Assembly: GCA_903813345.2 (NCBI GenBank)
Contig: CAIIXF020000009.1
Coordinates: forward strand, 10,534,030-10,598,029
Source: Owenia fusiformis
Taxonomy: Eukaryota; Annelida; Polychaeta; Sabellida; Oweniidae
Direction of reading: 5' to 3'
Length of the DNA: 64,000 bases
The position numbers were made by a program, and so were the translations under genes. The notes below the pieces were generated by a model. The model saw only the letters and a list, made by a program, of their open reading frames with translations, was not told where the DNA came from and did not search any database. Positions 33,001 to 44,400 of this stretch are shown piece by piece; positions within the stretch are counted from its first letter, which is position 1; each line of letters starts with the position of its first letter.

Positions 33001-36000
33001 GATTGAATGAAATATTACCACAAGTGACCCAGTACTGGCTTGTCTGATCAATCTACAATAATGTATGAGCAAAATAAAATAAAATATACATGGCTAGCAT
33101 TGGCTACCCCTAAATTTTAGCCTATTCTCAGTATTCTATGCTGGTTCCACTTTATTTCCATTTTAAGCAAGGTCACAATCATCAAGGATAAAAAAAATAG
33201 TCACCATGATTGTCATAACATACTTTTTGATAAAACAATAGACCGTTCGAATAAACCCTGCAACCTTTTGGCAATCAAAGAAGCAATCTAACTTGTGTAT
33301 TTGATTAATCATGACCTCAAATAAAGTAAACAAATAATAAAGCAAAATATGAATCAATTAAGAGCTAGTAACTTATTCCTCTTATATTCCAGTATCTTTG
33401 AAAGCATAAGATGTCTAACTAAAATGAAATATCTAAAAGCCTGACAATGAAGATCACACTCAATGTATTGTTATTGATGAAAATAAAAGCAAACTGATCA
33501 AACATGCAAAAGATGAATTAGGGTAGAGAGGAATGAACCACTTGCAACCAACACCACAACATCTATTCCATGTCTGTCTGCTCATAATATTGTATTATGG
33601 GAAATAGTCTGCTAAAAGTAATGCATTATGGGAAATATAAGTACAACACCTGCTTTAATGAGGAACATGCAAAGAAAAATGTAAATATGTAATTTATAGT
33701 GAGTCTGATATCAACAAAATAGCATGGCCAATTTAGGAGACAAATAAAATTGATAGAGCACTGAAACTTGATGTTGTGGTGTTTGGTTGATAGATGGCAG
33801 CACTGTAGCCAGAAGTGTCACCCAGGGGTCATTTGTTAGACCCACGAGTTGTGAGCTCCTTGCGTTAGTGAGGAGTGAGGGCCGTACCTCACCTTTATCA
33901 AGCACCACTGAGTCAGGGGGGTCAGCATGATCGCCCTGGGGGTAGGCTAGTACCTCCTGAGGGCCTCCTTCACGACGTGTCACATTCGCCCAACTCTCTG
34001 CCCCCCAAGATGGAGTGAGGGGCAACGGCAATTCAACCCGCTTACCTGGGGGCGTATCGTCCGGACTACTAGATGGTTCTGGTTTACCAACTGCTGCCGA
34101 GAAAGTAGTCCCAGCTGATGCAGCTGCAGCTCCCCCTATTGGTGATGTAAGTGGTTTGTCTTGGAAACTTGAGGAAGCTTCCGTCACTGGAGTGTTGTCT
34201 TGGCAACCATCTAGTCTATTTACATAATAATAATAGAATATTTTCATGTTTTCTTATTTTGAGAACATTTATTTTTCTGAGAATATGATATGCATTGTGC
34301 TCATAATCACAATAATATGGTTGGAATATTTCGTTTTCATTAGTATCCTGTATCAATTTTTATTTAACAGACATATCTACTATCTTAAAAAGTTTTAGGA
34401 GCTACCTGTGTTGCCTAAGTAAGGTACATTCGCCACCCTCTCCTGGATCCATGTTATATATGTACACATAGCCATCCTGGGAGGCAACTAGTAGACGTAA
34501 AACTTTCTGTATCCTGTAACAAAATAAACGTCTGCTTATAATGTTGCATTATGGGACATTCATTATGAACACATAGCCATCCTGGGAGGCAACCAGTAGA
34601 CGTAAAACTTTCTGTATCCTGTAACAAAATAAACGTCTGCTTATAATGTTGCATTATGGGACATTCATTATGTACACACAGCCATCCTGAGAGGCAACTA
34701 CTAGCCGTAAAACTTTCTGTATCCTTAACACAATAAACATCTGCTTATAATGTTGCATTTTGGGACATATGTACACATAGCCATCCTGAGAGGCAACTAG
34801 TAGACGTAAAACTTTCTGTATCCTGTAACAAAATAAACGTCTGCTTATAATGTTGCATTTTGGGACATATGTACACATAGCCATCCTGGGAGGCAATAAC
34901 AATGTATTATTGTACACACTGTATGTAAATATAGCACTAGCAGGCCTTGGAGGCAGCTTACAGACCTTTCTGTATCCTGTAAACAACATTGTCTGCTAAC
35001 AACATTGCATTATGGGATATATGTGAATTTACTTACACAGACAGGGCAGCTACATTCTTCAGTCCAGAACAGGGCAATCGGCAAGTCGCAAATGCTCGTC
35101 CTTGACTCAACATATCTGACACCCCACTAGGCAAGTAGGTTGCGGAAGATTTTAGCGCTTGGTTGAAATATCCCATCCAGCTCTGGGGTTCCTCTGTAGG
35201 CCTGGAAGTACTTAAGATAACAAGTACAGTAAAACCTGTCCGATGGAATACCTCTCTGTAGGGAAAACCTATGGACAAGGAATGCTTTTCAAAAGAACCG
35301 AATAATTTTCCATTGACTTACATGATAACGGACCCTCTCTGTAGGGAAAACCTGTGAACAGGGAACAAGGAACACTATTTTGGGGCAAATTATGAAAATT
35401 CACCTGTGAACAAGGAATATGGAATATTGGTGACACTGTATATTCCATTATTTTTCAGAGGTGTGAAAGTCTTAAGCCAATATCCGATTCTAAAAAGCTT
35501 GGATTAATATGATTGAGATTAAGATAAGCCAATTGTTTACAGGATGTAGTATCCCACCCACTGTTAATTAACCTGATATATTTTAAAACTAATACTTATC
35601 TATTTGTTACTTATTATCATGACACTAATTCTTCACTAAATCAGTTGTGATAATCAAGGGACTGACACAATTGTTTTTTGGAGATAACAGATAAGTACAT
35701 GTGTCATGTTGAGCCAAATCTATCAATAATTACATCAACTAGACATCATCAGATACCAGCAGCAGCAGCTAAAATCAACATAGGGAGAATGCAAATAGAG
35801 GGAGGTGGGAGACCTTCATACATCTTCCAAGATGTCATAAAAAGGTCTAGCAACCAAGTATGGAGTCAACATTGGTACAATCAATCAATGCCCATATGTA
35901 TACAAATATGCTTATTCGGCAAGTTTGTGGAAAGTGCGGCCCCTCTCTATAGGGAAAACCTCTGGACAAGGAAACTTTCTTCCAGTCCCAAGAGCATTCC

Positions 36001-38352
36001 CTGTTCGCAGGTTTTACTGTAGTTTAAATAGGGGTTTTAAATCTTGGAAAGAGCTATTTTGTTTTAGCCTATATTCAAATTGAATATATGCTATCAGGAA
36101 ATCATGATATTACATGTATAATTTTATACCCCTGACTTTTCCTGGCTTAAAGTTTGAGCTGGTTTGTCCAGTCAGGTTTTATCTTACAATTTTCTTTTAA
36201 ATGAAAGACAACTGAGAGTGGTTTTGTATATTTAGTTAAGTCCAATTTACAGTGATACCAACCTTTCTTTTGGTGATTCGAGTTTGAATATATGTACAGT
36301 TTCTGTGTTGCTACTAGCACAAAGAAAAGTGCTGTCTGGACTAAATGCAAGTGAGCTGATTTCGACACATCTGAAACAAGAACACAAATGTGTACAAAAT
36401 GTCCCCACCAATGGGTGATCCTGTCAAATGGTTATCCTGAAAATGAGTAGACAAGACTTTACCGACACGATTTGAATGGCCACCTTAAATTTTAACCAGA
36501 ATGCCATAAAATTAGTCAGTTCTAGATTTTCATACTATGAACCACCCCAGATTTGAAATTGATCCGTCAAACAGTTAACCAGAAAACGGGTAAACAAGAC
36601 TTTACAGACAAGATTTAAGGATGGAAAATCCAAAATGGCTGCCTTGAAATTTACCCAAAATGTCAAAAAACTAATCAGTTCTAGATTTTCATACTAAGAA
36701 TCATCCCTGAAAATTTGAAATTGATCTACCAAACGGTTCACCTGAAAACGCATAGACAAGACTTTACTGACAAGATTTTAGAACGGAAAATCCAAAATGG
36801 CTGCCTTGGCATTTACCCAAAATGCCAAAAAACTAATCAGATCTAAATTTTAATACTTAGAATCATCCCTGAAAATTTGAAATTGATCTACCAAACGGTT
36901 CACCTGAAAACGCGTAGACAAGACTTTACTGACAAGTTTTTAGGACGGAAAATCCAAAATGGCTGCCTTGACATTTACCCAGAATGCCAAAAAACTAATC
37001 AGATCTAGATTTTCATACTTGAAATCATCCCTGAAAATTTGAAATTGATCTACCAAACGGTTCACCTGAAAACGTGTAGACAAGACTTTACTGACAAGAT
37101 TTTAGGACGGAAAATCCAAAATGGCCGCCTTGACATTTACCCAGAATGCCCAAAAACTAATCAGATCTAGATTTTTGTACTAAGAATCATCCCTGAAAAT
37201 TTAAAATTGATCTACCAAACGGTTCACCTGAAAATGTGTAGACAAGACTTTACAAACAAGATTTTAGGACGAAAAATGCAAAATGGCCGACAATAAAAAA
37301 GTGATAATGAGTTTTTGCTGATTTCTTTTTACAAAATTAATCACATATAACTTCAATTAACAATAACATAGGCTTTTACAACAAAGTACACCTGAAAGTA
37401 TTTATAAAGCTACAAAATAGTTAAAGTATGAAAACTCAAAAACACCATTCAATATGATACAAAGTATTATCGCACGCTAACTTTTCTTAAGACATTAAAA
37501 ATGGCTGCCATGACTGAGCTAACAGGTCCAAAACCTAATCAGATGTAGAATGAAGTGAGCTGAACAAGATGTTAAAGTTTGAAAAGCAACTGTGAAGCCG
37601 TTTTCCTTAAAGTTTGCGGACAAGGATTTTTGCATTTTACTTCAAAATGGCCGACAGGAAGTAGGTATCGAGTTAAAAAATTTTCATCCACATCTGTATG
37701 CACTCATAAGTTATCCCTGAAAATTTGAAGGTGATATCTGTAGCAGTTTTGGAGAAAACTGCCGGACGTACGGACGTACGGACGGACGGACGGACGGACA
37801 GACAGACAGACAGACAGACAAACAGATGGACGCGCCTAGGCCGACAATATGGCCCCACACTATGTGGTGGGGACATAATAAAATTTTCATCCACATCTGT
37901 ATGCACTCATAAGTTATCCCTGAAAATTTGAAGGTGATATCTGTAGCGGTTTTGGATAAAACTGCCGGACGTACGTACGTACGTACGTACGTACGTACGT
38001 ACGTACGTACGTACGTACGGACGGACGGACGGACGGACGGACGGACGGACGGACGGACGGACGGACGGACGGACGGACGGACGGACGGACGGACGGACGG
38101 ACGGACGGACGGACGGACGGACGGACGGACGGACGGACGGACGGACGGACGGACGGACGGACGGACGGACGGACGGACGGACGGACGGACGGACGGACGG
38201 ACGGACGGACGGACGGACGGACGGACGGACGGACGGACGGACGGACGGACGGACGGACGGACGGACGGACGGACGGACGGACGGACGGACGGACGGACGG
38301 ACGGACGGACGGACGGACGGACGGACGGACAGACGGACAGACGGACAGACGG

Positions 38353-38422
<70 letters not shown>

Positions 38423-41400
38423 GGACGCATAGGCCGACAATATGGCCCCACACTATGTGGTGGGGACATAATAATAAACAAAACATACGTCTGCTTATGA
38501 ATTGCATTATGGGAAGTATGAGTGACTAAATGCAAGTGAGCTGATTTTGACACATCTGAAATGAACAAAACATACATTTGCTTATGAATTGCATTATGGG
38601 AAGTATGAGTGACTAAATGCAAGTGAGCTAATTTTGACACATCTGAAACTAACATAACATACATCTGCTTATGAATTGCATTATGGGAAGCATGAGTGAC
38701 TAAATGCAAGTGAGCTGATTTAGACACATCTGAAACTAAAATATGAATTGTATGATGGGAAGTAAGTACAAATATCACTGTTTCTACTTGAGATTATATT
38801 TTTCCCCAATTATTACTTCAGTGAAACCTGTGTATCTGAACGCCTCTCTAATCCGAACACCTCCAAATGTGAACACTTCTTTTCAATCCCAGTTTGTTAT
38901 TTCCCAAACTCACACATAAAAAATCCTTGAAATGTGAACATCTGAAAATATGAACACTTTTGGCTTGTCTAAGAGGTGTTTGGATTAAACAAGTTGTACT
39001 CTATTTGGATTTTAAGTTTATTTTTAACTGTGTGGATTAATTAATGAACTGTTTATCATATCAGGTGTTTGAATAATCTATTTACAACTGTTAAAGATGT
39101 TCTTAATTTTAGTGTCAAGCCACCTCACCTCTTCACTCCTCTCCTAAATTCAAATATCTTTTGACCATCGGGCACAGAAAATACACGAATAACTGTTCCC
39201 TGAAAAAGAAAAAAATTGTTCAGTATCCACAAAAAACTTATTTCATGTTCTTAGACCCATGACCCCTACAGGGAAAACAAAATCTATATTTCATCAAGAA
39301 CCCTTTGAAATTCTTCCATGAATACAATTAACTTTGTGCTGTTGTGGATATTGATATTTTTGATTTTTACAACTACATACCATATCTGACTCGAGTAAGA
39401 TGATACAACCTCGTGTTGGTTTATGTTATTCTGTATTATATAAAATATCCTTACCTTTTCTGAGGCAGTTGCTATCCGAGTCCCACTAGAACTAAATGCC
39501 AGGGCAGCCAAGGGGTTGTCATGGGCAGGTATCATAGTAACAGCCCTCTGAAATACAAATAAATGTGAAAATGTCTCAATTCCTTGAATTAAAGACACAG
39601 TCATCTAACCATGATCTTTTCTCAACTGGGTGCTAATCCAAATTTGAGCTTTTATGACAAAAGAGCCATAACTGTCTTCAGCAAGTTTGAACAGGTTGCA
39701 GTGGCGGATCCAGGAACAAACAATGGGGGGGGGGGCCCAAATTGTCGATCATAGAAAAAAAGTTCCGCGCTTGCACGAAAAAAAATTTGAGGCCCCTAAA
39801 ACCGAAAAGTGGGCCCAAATTTTGAAAATTTGAGGCCCATTTTCTTCAAAATTTGGCCTGAAATTAAAAAATAAGGCCTAGTAATGACCAAAAAAGGCCC
39901 ATTTTTTGGTGGTGCCTGAAGGCCTTTTTTGGCCAAAAATTTTTTGGGCCCAATTTTTGTTTTTTTCTGGGCCCAACCTAGGGGGGGGGGGCTGGCCCCA
40001 TGGGCCATAGGGTTGACATGCTATTCTCAGATTTCTAGTAAACTGTAAATCAATTTCTTCCATTAATAATGATATACCCATGTATCAAGGGGAGCTAAAA
40101 AGTTGCATTGTCATTCCCTAAAAAACTTTTCTCAAGAAATGGAAAAATCAGATTTTGGGGCATATTTGGGAGAAGAGTGGGGGTTAATGCTTGAGCTACT
40201 CAAGAACCCCAGGAATAACAATGTTTGTTTCCAAAAATTAGCAGTTAGTGACTGCAGCTATATATTCATGTACTGGTATACACACATATCTGACACATCT
40301 ACAAAACTTACACGAATTCATTTTGTCAAGATAACTTTTGAGTGCTCCTGAAAGTACAGTAAGCTATAATTTACATGATAACTGCACTTAGACAGTGCAT
40401 GATCAAAGTGATCATTACATGCCATAAAGATTTACTTGTACTTGCAGAACAGGTTTCAACCACATTTTAACGTTTCTTTAACATGGGACTCAATGGGAAA
40501 TTATGAAACTGAAGTCGAGAGAAAGTACATCACATTGAGGTACTGAGAAGCAATAAAATATGTGACTAAACCATTCTCGGCAGCCGTGGCGGTGAAGCCA
40601 TAGCAACACAGTCCTTGCGGAGCGGGTGATAGGTGCTTACTCGCAGACTGAAGATATACAGGTTTAACTATAGTCCATAAGTGATATAGCTTAACAGAAA
40701 ATTGGTCATATCATTATATGAGAGAACATTAACCCCTCCCCTCTGTCCCTGCAAGCATAGTAGGAAAGAGGTACTGGAAGCAAGTTCTTTCTTGAAAAAT
40801 TACACAAGTTGACATACATCACTAAATGTCAATTTAACACAAACCATATGTCAGGTACTGACATGATGCGAGAGGCGTGGGAGATTTCCTGTTGAAACAT
40901 GTGAAACCATGGAGATTGTTCATGGAGTCCATTAACACATTCAGAAAATGATTACTTTCCAAAAGGAGTAAAACTTTGCAAATTTTTTTGAATAGAAATT
41001 ATCATATCACATATGTGAAACCATGAAGTTTGTTCATGGAGTATATTAATACATAAAGAAAATGATTACTTTCCCAAAAGGAGTAAAACTTTGCAAATTT
41101 TTTTGAATAGAAATTATCATATAACATAGATGAAACCATGAAGTTTGTTCATGGAGTATATTAATACATAAAGAAAATGATTACTTTCCAAAAGAAGTAA
41201 TTTAAAACTTTTAAAAAACGTGTAAAGGAGCAACTTTTATATTTTTTGCGAAAAAATTTTGAAGGGCCTAAAAAATATTGCCATGTTTATCACTGGCAGG
41301 GATTAAAACAAGAACCCCAGTTATATATACCTGTTTCTGTACTATGATGTACCAATTAACAGATCAATATTCATTTAGATGTCAAAGAGTGTTTATTAAA

Positions 41401-44400
41401 CGACTTGTATCAAGCATATAGCTATAGCAGACAGTCTATTTAATTAACAATTCTTGAAACTCATAACATCCTAACATCCAACAGTTAGATAGTCCTCGTG
41501 TGATCATTGTTTTTTCAAAACCTCACAAAAAGACTTCAAGTCCCTCGCTATTTGATTTTATTCCAATACTTAATTCACAGTACTAAAACCAAAACTCACT
41601 CGTTCACATGAAACTAAATTTGTAATCAAAACTCATATATTTTTAAGATAGCCCTCATTTTCTTTCCTTTGGGCATAGCGACCTCCAGACTTCAGTTCCT
41701 ATTTTTTCTATAGTTTCTTTAAGTACACTGTTATGTAAATATTTAAAGAAATCAGTTGCAAATTCTTAGAACACTATATGGACTTGAGTGTTTAATGTTA
41801 ATATCACAGCATGATCAAGACAATGTTTAAGTTTAGATAGGTCATGTATGCAGACAAAGGGCATGATATGTAGACAAAGGGCATGATATGTAGACCAAGG
41901 GCATGATATATAGTCAAAGGGTATGATATGTAGACAAAGGGCATGATATGTAGACAAGGGGCATGATATGTAAACAAAGGGCATGATATGTAGACAAAGG
42001 ACATGATACGTAGACAAAGGGCATGATACGTAGACAAAGGGCATGATACATAGACAAAGGGCATGTAGTAACAAGAGGGCATGTAGACACCCAAAATAAA
42101 GTACATCAAAAGACAAAGGACATCTTGCTACTGAATTAAATGGTTAGTGCAGTATACAGACAGGGCCAACTTAAAGACAGAAGGGCATGTCAGACAAATG
42201 CCACATTAAGGAATGAGGGCATGTAAAAATCAAGAAAAATGTAAAAGAAAGGTTATGCCTAGAACATAATAAGTCGGGCATAATAAGTTTTTGAAGTGCC
42301 CACAATCAATATCTTTAATAAAGTAAATGGATAATAAGAACTCTAGTAAAATAAAAAAGATGAAAACTGAGAAATTGTTCAGATTTTGAGTTTTTTAGTT
42401 TATACTTGTAACTCTACTTGTAAAAAACAACTTACCAGATTAACTGTATCAAATATCTGCACCTCCCCTATTTGGTTACTGCCAGGGTAGGCCATGTAGC
42501 AATTGTCATTGTTGGTTGATAGGGCACACAGGCCCTGGGGGTTAGACGGGGTGTCACGTATCGTGTGAAGCACCTTCATGTCCCGAATGTTGTGTATGTA
42601 CAAGCTTTCTTCCAGACATACGATCAAACGCTGGAATATGAGATTTAATTCTTTAATTGAAATAGCATAATGTGAGGAGACATAACAGTATACCCCCATC
42701 CAGTTAGACATATTCTCTGAAAACTCATTTATTATACTGAAAACATCCACTTACCAGCCTGTTTAGCCTGACTGACAAAATCGTATTGGAGTAACTGTAG
42801 TTGCATATTTCCGTTCCTTTTTTAAAATGGCACACTTTAAGTTTCCGTGGTGACGAGAGACTGACTATGGCTACGAGACTGCTAGAGAATAATCTCTCCA
42901 CGATACAGGTATCTTCATTATCTGAAAGCAGAAAATAATTATTACAGGTTTTTCATTAGCAACAGAAAACAGGTCACTTTCACCGGTTGTTTTCACAAAA
43001 TCGTCTGTTGTTTTTCGTGACTCTCCAACTGTTCCATGTTAAATTAATGATTTCCATTGATTTTGCCTGTTGTTTGCATTTATTTAGCCTGCTGTGAAAA
43101 ATTCTAGTGAAATCCCTGTATTATGTATTTATTTTTAAACATTTCTGCATGGCTTGTGGCAGCAACTTAGTTGTTTCCAATACGGTTTAGGAGTTAATGT
43201 TTTGACTAGAAACTGTTTCTTTATTTTTTACAAGGTGTTACAAAAGCTATTTGATTCTCTCCTCAATTGTTTTTCAGACACTTTATTACAACTCTTTTCC
43301 TTATATTTTAACACTCAATCAGTTAAGGGGATACCACAAAGAAGAGAACTAATCACCCAAGAACATTAATTTAACGCATTCATTAACAAATATTTTTTAA
43401 AGTATAGCGAAACCCCTGTTGGCTTAAGCATCTAACATTAGGTACAAATTGGCAGGTGGAAAGAATTCATGATTGTTCAATAGACTGTTCAATAGAAAAA
43501 ATGTTATCATTTCAATCAATTATTTAAGGAATAAAGTGTGCCTTTTAAAATATTTTGGGACAAAACCTCTAGATCCGCCAGTGAAAACCTACAAATATTC
43601 GATTCTCTCTGTATTGTATATTCAAGTCTCATATTTAGAGGTTATGTCACTATCGTGGCATATATGCCCCAGGTCTCAGTCATATATGGCCCAACCTTGG
43701 GAGGGACATTGATCTCTGAGAACCAAGGGCATATGTGCCACTATAGTGACATAAACGATTTATAACATACCTATGATGATGTAGACTGGTCAGAGAGTAC
43801 CATTTTCTTATAGAATTGACAAACAAATGGTTTGAAAATGATTGAAATGAGTTTAGAAAAATTGCTCGCGCAGTTTTATCTTCGATTGATTGGTTATGAC
43901 GTCAGCGCCTTGACCAATCAGAAAGTTAGCGGGCGCGGGGTTTTCAAAACTTATATTGGCCTGCTGTCTTGTGTACACTTTGCACTATACATCATCATAG
44001 GTATGTTATAAAAACATATATTCCTCACAGAAATGGGTTGACTCACAAATATCCATGGGATATACAAAATAAAACTCATATGTAGAGATCTCCTATACAA
44101 AGAGGTATTCCATTAGACAGGTTCTATTTTTAATCTACTGTGTTTTATAAACGTGCCAAATGTCAAATAGCATTGAGTTAATACCAGCATTATTACTCCC
44201 TAGTTATTACAATAAAGTTTGATAATAAATGCTTTATGAAGCTAAAGGGTAATCAAGGTCATATTTCAAATTGTCTCCAATTTAAGGTCAATTCTTTCAA
44301 AACACCACAATACACATTACATGACTAAGGTGTAGTTTAAGGTAGTTCTTTATGTTTACAAATTTTAATGGCCTCCCAATTGGAAGCTTTATCAACATCC

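Noticed and set aside
33711-33892. Read-through extension of WIPI2 exon 10 to a stop at 33711
   Set aside because: The GTGAGG donor at 33892 joins in phase to an exon that encodes the conserved WIPI2 tail.
37711-38778. Long ORFs on both strands (355, 197, 190, 177 aa) rich in SVRP or DGRT
   Set aside because: They are translations of the GGAC/ACGT/GACA microsatellite; a 4-bp repeat without stops is open in every frame.
41766-42116. Minus-strand Cys/Leu/His-rich ORFs resembling a membrane protein
   Set aside because: They are the 20-bp minisatellite in two frames.
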